64,000 bases of DNA from Fragilaria radians (Eukaryota > Bacillariophyta > Fragilariophyceae > Fragilariales > Fragilariaceae), in assembly GCA_900642245.1 (NCBI GenBank), contig CAAAJI010000012.1:389273-453272 (forward strand), written 5' to 3'. Shown here in pieces: positions 44,985-57,014 of the stretch. Both the position numbers and the translations under genes were made by a program. The notes beneath the pieces are model-generated. The model saw only the letters and a program-made list of their open reading frames with translations, ran no database searches and was not told the DNA's origin. Numbering within the stretch: position 1 is the stretch's first letter; each line of letters begins with the position of its first letter.

Positions 44985-45905
44985 ATGACTTCAGTGTTTA
45001 AGCCTGGAAACATTGCCGTAATTACTGGTGCGAGCAGTGGAATCGGCCGTGCTGCTGCAATCTACTGTGCTGAGCAGGGAATGAATGTCTGGATGGTAGA
45101 TATAGACGCCGAAGAACTTGCACTAGCTCTCGAAGTCGTGAATTCGCGTTGTTCGGATTCCCTGCAACGTGCAAACTCAGAGGTTACATCTCGTGTCGTA
45201 GATGTCGCAAATGAGGAGGCAATGAAAGCTTTGAGTGTTGAAGTATTTTCTCGAACTGGAGGCGTCTGTCACTTTCTCATGAACAATGCAGGTGTTGGAA
45301 TGGGTGGAAATGCATTCACTGACATGGACACCGTGACGAAGGTAATTGGCATCAACACCTACGGTCCCATTCATGGTTGCTTGCATTTTGTTCCAACGAT
45401 GAAAGAAATGAATACTGAAAGCCTTGTTGTGAACACTGGCTCGAAACAAGGAATAACAATGCCCCCTGGAAACTTGGTGTACAATATGAGCAAAGCAGCG
45501 TTGAAGTGTTACACTGAGGGTTTAGCACATGAGCTTCGAGAAACAATGGTGAAAGTTGCACTTCTTATCCCAGGTTGGGTAAACACCTCTATTCTTCTCA
45601 AAAGTCTTAAAGCCAAGGCTCAGGTAGATGGAGAAGAATTTAATGTTGAAAATGTTTTCTTTTACGAAGATAAACCGGCAGCTGGAGCCTGGATGCCTCA
45701 CCAGGTAATTGAGTACATGGTACAGAAAATAAATCAGGGATCATTTTATATTATCTGTCCTGATAATGATGTTGACACCGAGACCGACCGTCTTCGCATG
45801 ACTTGGACAATGCAAGACATCACAGAAGATCGACCTCCGTTGTCTCGATGGCATCCTGATTACAAAGACAAGTTCGATCAATTTATTAAATCAAATGGAA
45901 AGTAA
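44985..45905 (+). CDS. Short-chain dehydrogenase/reductase (classical SDR)
   Basis: 306 aa, intronless. Carries the classical SDR set: cofactor motif TGASSGIG (14-21), an Asp in MVDID after the second strand (suggesting NAD(H) over NADP(H)), NNAG (100-103), the catalytic Ser153 in NTGSKQG, and Tyr166-x-x-x-Lys170 in YNMSK. The PGW after strand six (LLIPGWVNTSI) is where the family has PG. A 60-residue C-terminal extension, acidic and Trp-containing (MTWTMQDITEDRPP), covers the substrate side. SDRs oxidise or reduce alcohols, ketones and sugars; the substrate cannot be read from sequence. No targeting signal is visible, so cytosolic location is likely. Confidence 0.93.
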   Translation: MTSVFKPGNIAVITGASSGIGRAAAIYCAEQGMNVWMVDIDAEELALALEVVNSRCSDSLQRANSEVTSRVVDVANEEAMKALSVEVFSRTGGVCHFLMNNAGVGMGGNAFTDMDTVTKVIGINTYGPIHGCLHFVPTMKEMNTESLVVNTGSKQGITMPPGNLVYNMSKAALKCYTEGLAHELRETMVKVALLIPGWVNTSILLKSLKAKAQVDGEEFNVENVFFYEDKPAAGAWMPHQVIEYMVQKINQGSFYIICPDNDVDTETDRLRMTWTMQDITEDRPPLSRWHPDYKDKFDQFIKSNGK

Positions 45906-47088
45906 AACTTTGCTTGGCATAGACCTTTTGTTAACTTTAAGATTTAGTAAAGCTTTGTTATTCTTGCAGGCACTTAAATGTATAAGCACGGTAGCACGGT
46001 ATGAAAACCAATACAGCTTTGCTATACACTAATAGCATGATCCGTTTGACAGGCTGGGATTTTCAAAGTATTTCTGATGTTTTATGAATTGAAGATATAC
46101 CATCGTAACTCCGTAGAGCTTTATCGCATAACGGAGTATCTTAAATTACATCAGATCGTTTCATGCCTGAAAGTCTCGATCATCGACAATGTAGAAAAAC
46201 TCGAAATCATCTTCAAATTACTGCAACACTAAAAGATATATAACGATAGAAACCTTACCTACTATGCTGACGAAAAAACCTCTTCATCATGCGTCTTGTC
46301 ATTGTTTGCCGTATACAAATACATATTAGTTTCTTACTGAATTTGAGGACCTTACTCTCAAGCAAGCATTTGTTGCCTGCCTTTTTCCTCAAGACCCACT
46401 AAAGGGGCAGAGAAGTAGATGGTGCTTTAGATTGAAGTCAATCAAGGGAGAAAAACACGTTGTTGCCAGAAGCGCTGTGAAATCTGAATAAGTCTCATAG
46501 AATTATTTGAAGCAAATTGGATCATACTTCATCATGTGAGTGTTAGTGCTTTTGCCTAAGAGTCTCATTTTCTGTGTTTGCAGTGCATTGTGTACATCCA
46601 AGGTGATCTATCTGGCATGTTGATGTTCGAAGTATCCTATACTATTTTCATAGTTTTATTGTTTAAAAATCTGTGATGAACATTGGAATGCAACAAGATT
46701 CAGATGTCTGAATGCAAAGTAGCGAACTGTAACTCTCAAACTTTTGGAAAAAAATCCTAACTGATTTCCAATGCCGAGATTCATTATGATTTCTGAATAT
46801 TTGAGGATAATGGTTTTCAAAGTAGTGGCATCATTCGCAATAGGAATTTCTCACATCCTATGTTAGACATGTTGTCACTCGCCAAAAAAATAGATGATAA
46901 GTATTGATAGTATTATTAATGGCTTAAATTAAAAATTATCTTGAATATATCCAAGTAATTGTCTGCGATGAGACACAAGCATGAATCAAAGTCTCAATGC
47001 CAAATAATGAATTATAATGTTTTTTTTGTTTCGTCAAATTCCAAAGTATGAATTGCGATGTGTCTAACGTTTGACATTTCAGGTTGAA
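45906..47088. other. Intergenic, nothing recognised
   Basis: AT-rich spacer with no gene. It runs into a tandem duplication upstream of the EF-hand protein gene. Confidence 0.5.
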
Positions 47089-47396
47089 ACCGACATGATT
47101 ATTCTTTTTATGGAATTTGATCCTGACACATCGATGAATCGAATCACACTTCAAGATTCCCCATCAATGGGACCGTTCGACAATCACTACGATTCATAGT
47201 ATCGTTGTGATTCCGGAATTTCTTCATCAAATAAACCGACATCATTATTCTTTTTATGGAATTTGATCCTTATCGATGAATCGAATCTTACTTCAAGATT
47301 CCCCATCAATGGGAACCCGGGTAGATTCATTTTTGCGACCGTTCGACAATCCCTACGATTCATAGTATTCGTTGTGATTCCGGAATTTTCCTCATA
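47089..47396. repeat. Tandem duplication of about 150 bp upstream of the EF-hand gene
   Basis: Copy 1 (about 47089-47229) and copy 2 (about 47234-47396) both begin AACCGACAT, share TTATTCTTTTTATGGAATTT, CAAGATTCCCCATCAATGGG and CTACGATTCATAGTAT, and end TTGTGATTCCGGAATTT. Copy 2 carries a roughly 20-bp extra stretch (CCCGGGTAGATTC region) and several substitutions, so the duplication is not recent. It sits 100-400 bp before the ATG and may affect the promoter. Confidence 0.85.
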
Positions 47397-47499
47397 CGTA
47401 AAAGGCATTACGTCACAGTCACTTTGTGTCACGATTTTCCCTAAACCAACTAACACTAAAAAATAAAAATATTGATGATGAAAAGGAGTTGATATTGAA

Positions 47500-50012
47500 A
47501 TGAAACTAAGTGAATTGATCCCAAGCCTACACAAGGCTTATAAAATACTCTACAAAGTGGAACCAACTTCAACTCAAAGCCAAAGGAATCCAATAATAAT
47601 TAAGCCTTCCCAACTTACCATGAATCCAATAACCCCTTCGGAAACAAGGTTAAGGCGTCGAAGAAGAATGTCACGACCGCATTATGTGTTGATTGGAATG
47701 ACGCTTATTTCCTACTATGCCCAGGCATTGACTTCGTATCGAAATCATAGGCCTTTGAAGTCAAGTTCGGGACAAGAATTTTCTCGGAGGAGCACGGTTC
47801 TGCAAGTGTCGGACACAACTGATGTCTTGTTGTTGAGAAACAATGGCATTAACGTAACCTATGAGCCTACTCATACTTCCCTTCACGATAGCTTGACTTC
47901 TATAGATGGGCACCAAAATTTTTCTCGAATACGATTCAAATCAGAACTGCCATCATCAAAAACTACGATGCGATCACACTGGAGACGTCGGTACGCCCGT
48001 TCTTTTTCGGAGGGTATTCGTCGTGAAAAGACATTTGAGTCCCTGATCAAGAAGGCTCAGATGGAATCTTTTCATGGTGACCGTCACTACTTTGCTCGGA
48101 CGATTGCTGGAATTATTTGTGCCTTAGCAGAAGAGGTGAATGGCCTATCTGTGCAAGTTAATTCGGAACGTGACAGTCCATTTTGGGAGAAGCGAATCAA
48201 TTCGATTGAAATTAATTTCTCTCGTTTAGCTTTTCAAGCTTTACGTCTAGGGGGTCTACATAGTAATATAACTACCAATCAAGCAGCCCCTTTATCATCC
48301 CAAAATCGACCACGAACGTCAAAACAGCGAAAAAAGCAGTCACAAGCGAAAAGAAGCGAATTATCGAAAATTCGATCTGCAAATGAGGCTTTCGATAGTA
48401 TGGATAAAGATAACTCCGGAACTCTGGACCAAGCAGAGATTGCACAGGCACTTAATATTGCAACTGCTTCAAATTCAGACCAAACAGTTCTCTCAAAACT
48501 GGCATCTAAATTAGTCGACATGTATGACACGAATGGGGATGGTGTGGTAGACTTTGAGGAATATCAATTGATGGTGAACGACATGGCAGTCATTCGTATG
48601 AAGCAAATGTCTCGAATTCAACAAGACAGTGATGGCCAAGGAACGAAGCAAGCTTGGTGGGCTAAATTAGGGCGGAGTGCTATGAACTCTACTAATAATG
48701 ACAAGGACAAAAGCCTACCCAACTTTCTCGGATACGAAGATTCTTTTAGTCAAAAAGGAGAACAGGTCACAGGCAGCATCACATTTCGTGATTTAAAACT
48801 TGATCTTCGGCAACTCTTGTTTGGCTCCGTTCCATGGGTTAAGAGAATTACACCTGGTGGTCCTCTTGTCCTTGAGCCCTTTACCTGCACTGTTCAGGGT
48901 TCGTTGAGTAAGAAAGACGTCATGGAATCTACATTGGTAGACATGGGTCTGCGACGATTGGTAGCTCGTGCACTGCGACGTCGTATGGGGTCAGTTCGGG
49001 ATATTATGGATGGTGCAATATTCTATGGGCGATCCTGGAATATGGCGAGCCGAGAAGCACCTTTAATTGAAGTTCCACGTTTAATAGAAGTGGACTTTGA
49101 TTCGTCAGATCGACTAATAATTACAGGACGTGCTATTATCCGAACCAGTCCGTATTCACCAATTATTGAAAACGCCTTTAAGGTACGAACGAGAATCGGG
49201 ACGCGCAAAAATGGGCAGGTTATCCGTTTAGAGCAACCGGAACTTGCTCTTGTCTTAGAGTGTCCATCTTATTGGGAGGAAAGGTAAGTTCAATCCTGTG
49301 ATTGTTTACAAGGTTACGCAGGCAGTCTAATATTCGATTAAAAATAAATGGCAGCATTAAATCTATTTGTGACATATGTAATTGGACGGCTCCCCCGAAA
49401 CCCAAGCCTCTCTACTCCTTTTTCCCAATATACTCTCCGTTTAAGGTCGAAGACAACGATGGCTTTGATCTTGGACCTGATAATAGAATTAAATCATTAT
49501 ACATCAAGGACTCAGCGTTGCGATTTGAAATGGAATCGACATTCAGACCAGGTCGATTTTTAGGAAGCCACTACATAGCATTTACTATTCCTATTCGAAC
49601 CTTTTTGATAACCATTGATCGAGTGATGAACGGTATTCGAGCAGCCCGACGCAATAAGCGAAATTTGATGCGTAAAACCGATCATGACCAACGTCAAGGC
49701 GACAGTGATTCCACAAGTTTAGACGACCAGGATGAATTTGATAATACTACAGATTCCAGAGGAACCATGAGGTTTTTCAATTTTAAAGAAAAAATTCAGA
49801 TGGCTCCTAACAAGGTTCAGAAATCCAAGAAAAGCTTCTTTTCTCGCTTTGTTGAGGGCTATTCTGGAGTGGGTGAAAGTGTAGAGCTTCGAAGCAAGCG
49901 TCTGACGCTAGCGATTTCCGATTGGTTTGGACGTCAGGGAATAGACTCCGAATCTAGTCAATCGACAACAGAAAATGTGGCTGCTCGTTCGTTTCCTAAA
50001 GAGAAAGGTTAG
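47500..50012 (+). CDS. EF-hand protein with a membrane/plastid-type N-terminus and a conserved C-terminal domain
   Basis: Exon 1 47500-49283 and exon 2 49355-50012, joined by a 71-bp intron (GTAAGT...GGCAG), give 813 aa. The N-terminus is Arg-rich then hydrophobic (HYVLIGMTLISYYAQALTS), signal- or anchor-like; Met41 or Met57 are alternative starts that place this segment nearer the N-terminus. Two canonical EF-hand loops follow: D302-KDNSGTLDQA-E313 and D343-TNGDGVVDFE-E354, so calcium binding is well supported. Residues about 420-680 form a conserved-looking beta-rich block (SITFRDLKLDLRQLL, PLVLEPFTCTVQGSL, DRLIITGRAIIRTS). It faintly recalls DUF2993/LmeA-type lipid-binding proteins of cyanobacteria, but I am not sure. 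A basic, Ser-rich tail ends the protein. A calcium-regulated envelope or thylakoid function is possible inference only. Confidence 0.78.
49284..49354 (+). other. Intron in the EF-hand protein gene (71 bp)
   Basis: Donor AG|GTAAGT; acceptor chosen as ATGGCAG|C at 49354 because its size matches the other introns here. Two earlier in-frame AGs would give 29- or 38-bp introns, which seem too short. Confidence 0.75.
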
Positions 50013-50305
50013 ATCTATAGAATTCGACTCTTGAAGCTGAATGTTGGTTCAACAATGATTGGAAGGAGAAATTTATTCAACTTTCAATAAATAAATGTTG
50101 AAATCATTGAAGGAAAATAAGGTTTATTTTAGAAGTAAAGTCTAGCCACAATTTGCGTCGAAGATGTTTTACGAGCGTATGGTACAAGATTGTCGTTGTC
50201 GTAGTTCATAATGGCCTTTAATAATTTATTGTAAAAAATAGTAGTTGATAACAAGTTTGTGTTTATGTTACCTTACCACTAAACTTTTCCTATTAGTGTT
50301 CCAAT

Positions 50306-50810
50306 TTAGTGTGCGTTTTCATCGTGTGCATCATCATGATGAGGTGCAGCCCAGGGATCCTCAACATGATCCCAAGGATGACGCAATCCCAATAAAACTG
50401 CACCATCATGACGAGCACGATGAAATATCCAGAGCCACATTAGGGCACCAAACGCTTCTCCCATGGCTTGATGAATCGGAGATGTCCTGACTGTGAAACT
50501 TTTGGTTTCGTTCGTGGTGACGTATCGTTCCAGTTTTCCCCAACCCAGAAGAAAGTTTACAAAAATCAACATTCAGAAAATAAAAAGTAAAACAGGAGTG
50601 AGGAGACGATCGAAAATAGTATGACAGTCAATCAAAAACATTCATTGTTTATGACTTGTATTGTGTACATAGTAACCCTTACCTTCCTACTACTTTTCCG
50701 CCTCCTCCAGCAGCTCCCATCTTACGCTGGATCACCAATGGAAGTTGAGAACGGATATTTCCTGCACTACATGTTCGAGTTGAAACTTTGGATGCTAAAC
50801 GTGATAGCAT
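50306..50810 (-). CDS. NDUFB2: Mitochondrial complex I subunit NDUFB2 (AGGG) homologue
   Basis: Found by splicing. Exon 1 50810-50683 encodes MLSRLASKVSTRTCSAG...MGAAGGGGKVVG; a 196-bp intron (50682-50487, GTAAGG...GTCAG) joins to exon 2 50486-50306, giving 102 aa. The C-terminal half has the family signature: FGALMWLWIFHRARHDGAVL then LGLRHPWDH. Plant NDUFB2-like proteins have VMWFWILYRAKQDGPVVLGW and animal ones GLMWFWILWRFWHD. The N-terminus is an Arg/Ser-rich mitochondrial presequence; a Gly-rich stretch (AAGGGGK) matches the subunit's AGGG name. It is a small membrane-arm accessory subunit with one helix and a His/Asp-rich tail (HHDDAHDENAH). It converges on the EF-hand gene. The acceptor could alternatively be 12 bases upstream, adding four residues. 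Confidence 0.85.
50487..50682 (-). other. Intron in the NDUFB2 homologue (196 bp)
   Basis: Donor AAG|GTAAGG, acceptor CAG|G. The intron is pyrimidine-rich near the 3' end and contains no AG between the long tract and the acceptor cluster. Nearly three times longer than the other introns in the window. Confidence 0.85.
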
Positions 50811-51350
50811 GATTCCGTTTGAGTCGCTGCTATTTATGTATTGTCTACGAAACAACTATCTCTCAACGATGATAGCCTAACCACCGTGTGAAAAAATATT
50901 GCTGTACTGGGTTAGGGATAATTAGTCTAGTAAAAAAACTGTACTTTTTGAACACAATGCAGTTTTTTAGTTCGAACAAAATTTAACTTTATCAAAATTG
51001 AATATTGAGGAAATCTCAAGTATGTGAAAACAAAAAAAATTGTCCTAATTATGGAATATTGCATCTTGTGACTTCAACAGAAACAAAAAAACTGCCAGAT
51101 CTGCGGTTCAAAATATCTACTTCTTCTTGGTAACAATTGCGAGTATCCAATAATAAAGCATTTTGATCATCAATGTAAAAATACAACTGAATTTTGCCAA
51201 GATGTAATGCACCTTTCATTGATTCATATACAATGGCTCGAGTTTTAATATAGTCTGAACAGCTTTGCTTTAAATGCTGCAATGAATACTTGTGTGTATT
51301 TTTTAATCTTGGCATTATTCTAGTTTTGAATTTTGTAGGGAGGGAACACA
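50811..51350. other. Upstream region of NDUFB2 homologue and transposon flank
   Basis: No gene. A 100-codon minus-strand frame at 51049-51351 may be the decayed tail of the Harbinger remnant, since it lies directly downstream of it on the same strand, but its sequence was not recognised. Confidence 0.35.
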
Positions 51351-52160
51351 TAAAAAATTATTCTGTAAGTAAGCAGCATCCCTGTCAACTTTTGCTTCCT
51401 AAATCAACGAAAAACTGTTGAAATAGTTCTTGCTTTTGGCTAAATTGAGCCCTAGTAGAGGGTGAATACTGTACTATTGAGTTCCCAGAATTGGACAATG
51501 GATATTGCAACTCTGTAACATATGTGTCAAATCAAACAATGCGTTTATCATTTTGAGTTTTGATGATCTTTGTGACAGATTGGATGAATTTTCGAGATGT
51601 GCAAATGAGTTCAAACAAAATGGTAATATATCCCTCCTTGTCTCTTTTGTTGTAATGTTGGTAAGGTTGCTTAACCCAAACAATGTGAATGCAGTCAACG
51701 CCACCAAAATATCCCAGAAGTTCAACTAATGCATAGTCTGCTTGAACACAATTGAATTCAATAATGTTTCTAGGCATATGTGCTTGACATTTTTTCATGC
51801 CATTCATTAAAAAGATTCTGGTGGGTAGCTTCACCGATGTTAGTTTGGATACTTACAAGAAGATGGCATGTGACATTTCCACGAGTGCAAAGACATCCAA
51901 TGAGTTTTACCTCCAGATTTGATGCTGGAAAGTTGAATGCATCTACCTTTTCATCATGCCAGTCATTCCACCTAGTTTCTACAGCAAAGTCAAAGATCTC
52001 TTCCCTTGAAAAAAGAGTAAGGAACCTTGAAAACCCGGCAGAACAAGGTAGCACAGCCATCAGAAAATTGTTGGTGTAACTCCCTTTCTCAGGATTTAGA
52101 AAGTTGGACCACCAGAGAGACTCAGTCTTGCGCCTTCCCTCGACGTTGGTCCGCCTTTTC
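51351..52160 (-). pseudogene. Decayed PIF/Harbinger-type transposase
   Basis: Read on the minus strand. From about 52130 it gives RRKTESLWWSNFLNPEKGSY, then ETRWNDWHDEKVD and LEVKLIGCLCTRGN, and GEATHQNLFNEWHEKM. After a frame change near 51800 it reads LLGYFGGVDCIHIVWVKQP, YNKRDKEGYITILFELI and KTQNDKRIV. These match the plant/stramenopile 'plant transposon protein' (DDE_Tnp_4-like) transposases, in which GSVDCTHxxW holds the first catalytic Asp and KEGFPTLAFEV and GARNDKTI follow. Stops and shifts make it non-functional. Family assignment is from remembered motifs. TIRs and a 3-bp TWA duplication were not located. Confidence 0.7.
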
Positions 52161-52578
52161 TAGATTGGGCGGACACTAGAGACCCTCCAACGGTTCAATG
52201 AAGCCAAGACTCTTTTTTCCGTATGGCTTTTTTTTAATCGAAAATCTCCTTTTCAAAGTTTTCAGATGTGGTTTTGTCAGGGGAAACATCAACCAATATT
52301 TCGAAAGACTTCTATACAAAGGGTAGAGAAAAGAGGGAGTACATCGAGTGAGTGATAGAATTAAACATGGAATAAACATCAACTAATTTAATTCTTTTTA
52401 ATGCACTCCTCTTTCACCAACACAGCTTGTTGCACCGAAAATAGGTGTTGCATCTTGCGTCACAATTTAACTGAAATGTAACGCAGTGCTCATTTAAAGT
52501 CATTGACTTGGCGTGTCAAAAAAAAAGAGCTGCGTCCACAATATTTTTAAGTATCACAAAATTTAAGGGGGGGGGATT
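52161..52578. other. Intergenic, left flank of the tandem duplication
   Basis: No gene. Ends in a run of nine G at 52567-52575 immediately before the 171-bp duplication. Confidence 0.5.
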
Positions 52579-52920
52579 ATCTTGGGATTCAAAAAGTATT
52601 GTGGCCACAAGCCACAAATCATTTTCACAAAGAAACTCGGAAAATGCGAATATTGTGCAGGCTAAGCTAATAAAAAATCAGTCGCGAGTAAAATTACAAT
52701 AATCAACTGTTGTATTTGTTTCTGTTGGAGGCTACATTTTGCCCTTATTATCTTGGGATTCAAAAAGTATTGTGGCCACAAGCCACAAATCATTTACACA
52801 AAGAAACTCGGAAAATGCGAATATTGTGCAGGCTAAGCTAATAAAAAATCAGTCGCGAGTAAAATTACAATAATCAACTGTTGTATTTGTTTCTGTTGGA
52901 GGCTACATTTTGCCCTTATT
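52579..52920. repeat. Recent 171-bp tandem duplication
   Basis: Copies 52579-52749 and 52750-52920 are head-to-tail and identical by eye except one base (CATTTTCAC versus CATTTACAC). Both begin ATCTTGGGATTC and end TTTTGCCCTTATT. Each contains the short inverted pair GTGGCC ... GGCCAC-like word GTGGCCACAAGCCACAA. No open frame is preserved across both copies. Confidence 0.95.
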
Positions 52921-55900
52921 GGTTGGGACTTTTTCGTGGCCTTATGCTTAACGCTTGGGATAGCTACAGGTAGCTAATGTTTTGACATTGTCGCATTATT
53001 GCTATGTGCTGTAGTGCACTAAATAGCACGAGACCTAGTCTGATGTTCAATTTTATGAGTTGTATTTCTTCGGGTTTACAATTGTGTAGTCTTAAATCTG
53101 TCTCACTCCCTTCTTCTCCTGATGCCGGTTCTGGACCCAATTCAATATCAATAAACTCGCAACAATTAGTTATACTGCTAAAAAAGAGCTGGAACACCTC
53201 AACAAGTGCTACAAACAGACCTGATAGATGCAATAACTTTACGTCATGCACAGGACATAGAAGTAGTTCTTGCCAGTTTTCGGAGGTATTATCTAAGCGT
53301 TTTGAAAAAATGCGACCTTAATTTAATTAGTAACGCAGAGGAGGTAACCACTTCATCAAAATGCCGCTTCAATCATGTCTGAAGCAGTCCAAGGGTTGCA
53401 CAGGCAGTACTTCTTGCTGGAGTACAAGGCATATCCGGAAGAAATGCATTTCAATCACATGCCAATATTGATTCAAATATCAAATAGATTTAGCACAGCT
53501 GAAAAGTGGTTTGGAGCTGGTCACATACTAAAAACAAGAAGGTACTACTTTCAGCATGTGCAACAAGAAGTATTTGACTTAAATCTGAAATTAATCAATC
53601 TAGGGCTTCAAAACGGGAGAAGCATTCCAAGATGGCAACTATGAAATAATAGATGCACACCTAAGTACCAAGGTGCATTAATGCCAACAGATGCTGGAGC
53701 ATACACATTTCCGAGATCAATTTAAAGGCTGTTCTTGCCATGAAATGGAAGGCAGCAATCTTTCAGATAGAGGACAAAGCCACACGTCTCAGTATTGCAA
53801 GACTTACGAGGAAAATGCTCTATGCTGAGTTGCACAAAGTGAAATTATGAGCTATTTTATCTTTATTTGACTCAAATTGATCTCACTCGAGCCACATCAT
53901 CTACCCTGTTGCGAAGGTGTGGATTCGCGCCACATCACCCTCTTGTGAAGGTGTCGCATTATTCCTTCCGGCGCTTTTGTTCCCTTCCTGGTGAATCTTG
54001 ATTAGGATATAAGTTCATTCTCTCAATAGCCTTCTAAAAATTATCTTTATTTTTTCTTAGCTTTTCATATAAATAATAGTGGATAGTTAAATGTCTTTAC
54101 TACCCAAACCCAGATGCGTAAATACATAGAATATTTACATTCTTTATATTCACTTGTACTAACAGTCTTGGATGTCGCCAACATTGGTACACAAATCCAT
54201 CTCTTAGTCTAATCTATTAATGTCAGAAAGGATATTGTTCATTTCATGTAAAGTTGTTAATTTAATGTATTTCTCTTTAATCTATACTTTAAGGTATGAC
54301 AGACACCATATGGTCATATCAATAATGTTGCTAAAGCATGTTATGATCGGATCCTCCTAAACTTTGCATTGATTATGAATGAATGCTTCAGTGTTTCCCC
54401 AAGTGTTTTAAGCTACCTGACCACTGCGAAACATGAATTACTTTGTAAACATAGCGGGGTCCCAACATGAATGGAACTATTAACCCACCTTATATTTTGC
54501 ACTGGACAAGGATCAGGAAAAGGACAGCACGTCTGACCATGATATCGAACATGCTGCTACAGCACTACAAGATAACTCAATTGGGGTGCTTCACGGAACT
54601 CCTGACAATGGTTTATAAAAATGAGTCAGTGCTACCTACATTGACAATTTGAATACACATCATAATTCATCAAGCAGCAATGTCCAGGAACGTTATGACT
54701 TTGCCCAAAGATTATCAGACATGGAAAGATATCTTAGAGTCCAGTGGTGTAAGTGCACATACTTGGATTACAATGCAAAGATATTGATGCAACTTGATTG
54801 ATGCAAACTCAGTACTACATGCAAGTTACCGATGACAACAAAAAACTTAGCCTTCAGATTTTCTAAAGCCTCAGACACTTGCTATGCAAGTTGCTCAATA
54901 AGATAATGAAGAATGGCATGACTGAGCACCTCAAGATGTTCCGACATCAAATCTCTTGTTTAGATTTAGGCCCATCATTGAATCCATAATTGAAAAGCAA
55001 GTTCCGGACATATGGATTACAACAAGAGAATCATGGATAGATTAATGCAATAATGAAGATTAATTGGCCCTAATTGGAGGGCGTGTGTGAGCCCACTTTA
55101 TACATCAAGAATGTGATTCGGATAGTTTAGGATAGCAATTAAAAATAGATCAATTTTAATTCATATACTTTTAAGATCCGTTTTTCCAAACATATGATTA
55201 GAGAATGTAGCCGAAAGTGAGTTTTCAAACATTGCTAGTAGCACTCAATTTCATATAATGTTTACCTACTACTACTGCAATATAGGGATTATCCCAAGTA
55301 AGTAACTTCAAGTTGACTGTTCAATAGGTTCATTTTCACAAAACTTTCTTTTCACAATTGTAGTAAATATTAAGATGGATGAAAAGTAGTATGACCTTGA
55401 CGCTGTCAAAACTTTAAACAAAAAACATATTCTGCGGCTTTCTAATACCGACTGCACCTGTCAAATCGAAGCACTTATCTGGATGTACTGACACCAAAAC
55501 GTCCTTCCAGGTCACCAAACAATTGTGATTTCTTGGAATGCACGTGAATGATGCTCATGGATCTGATGAAATAAATCAAGAATACAGTATGGAAAATCTG
55601 AATAAAATAGGGGAAAAGTGACGAGAAAATCATGTAAAGGATGAAAATCAAGGGTCTAAATAAGGCCAGTGAAAATATCCATCCATACTGATGTAACCGA
55701 TGGCTTACTGTACGTATTTTAAAGTTATGTTTAGCAAGTCAGTTGGCTCGCATGAATTTCGTTTGACTTTGAGCGAAGTAAATGTGTCCATGAAGCATGA
55801 TTTTGAAACAAAAGTTTCCAAAGCATGGAAAGTGGAAGAGGCCAGAAAGTCAGGATTCATTGCATTTAGCACTCATTATAAAAAGACAAAACATAGTATC

Positions 55901-57014
55901 GAACCCATCAAAAAGAAGACAATTAGCGTTAGGACTTAAGATGCGGTCGTTTCCATTTGATATAATGCTTTGTACATAATACTTTGTTCCATAGACCTTA
56001 AACAGTAAAGTAGTAGTGGTTTGACTGTTTAAGAATGAATTGCACATGAAAAAGCACTTACCCAAGAAGGATAGTGTGCAAAGTTAAACCAAGGAAAAAT
56101 TGGAGAAGACATTACAACTACCAAAACATTAGACACTTAACCGTCGAAAGCTTTTTGCTCTTGCACTCTCCGAGAGTCAAAATGATTGCATATATCAAGA
56201 ACAAGCAAGATGAATAGATGATAAATCTAATTGTCATGGTGAAAATTGCATTTCGTGGGTGATGAAAATAAATCACATGAACACGTGAACCTCATTATGT
56301 GAATACATGATTACGTGGCGAATAACATCTAAAATCTACCAATTCGCTGCTAAACTGCGCATTATGAGACATGTTTATTTATAGAATGCCTTCATGTGCT
56401 ATACAGTTTGACAATGTCTCCACCTCTGATCTAGAAGGTCATCACATGGGAAATGATGTTCAAACTGCACCAACAAAGGACGAAAATTATTTCCAAATTT
56501 TAAGTGTCAAATTGGAATAATTCATTAAGGGAGGAGTTACTTGATTTTTTGAGAATTTGGCTCTCGTTTGATATTTTTGCTGCCAAACCTTTTTGAAGTG
56601 TGCGACAAGGGTGTACTGTAGAAAAAATGTTCTGGTTCTGTTTGGGTCGACATCATTGTTTTCTTCTGGAAACGTACTTACTTTCCGTGGTTTGACTGAA
56701 AAATCACCCGAGGTCGCCCGCCAACCAAGCGTTAAGTGCAAGCGTGGCTGATTAAAAATTCTTTTTTACATATATGACGTGTTTAATCAGTACACGCGGG
56801 TGTGGACTAAATTCTTCGAGATGAGTTCGGGGAGTTGAATTCCGCACCCGGTGTCATGTGTCCAACGTTCTTTTGATTTTCGTAATTTGTTCTGTAAAAA
56901 AAAAAGAAGGCGCAGAACATTTGAATTTTGACATCAAAGCTGTTGACATTCGCTATTAATAGTACATCTTAAACCGTCATTAGAATACTATAATCTTAAC
57001 CTGACTAACTCGAG
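52921..57014. other. Gene-poor region, probably decayed repeats
   Basis: About 4.1 kb with no convincing gene. Short open frames near 53004, 53375, 54467 and 55700 have no start context, intron signals or known motifs, and stops follow soon. Neighbouring sequence on both sides is transposon-derived, so this is likely the same, but I could not assign a family. The last 250 bp is the upstream region of the RING-H2 gene. Confidence 0.45.

Noticed and set aside
47500..47620. Taking the internal Met41 or Met57 as the start of the EF-hand protein
   Set aside because: Possible, since they place the hydrophobic segment at the N-terminus, but the first ATG is in frame and open, so it was kept and the alternatives noted.
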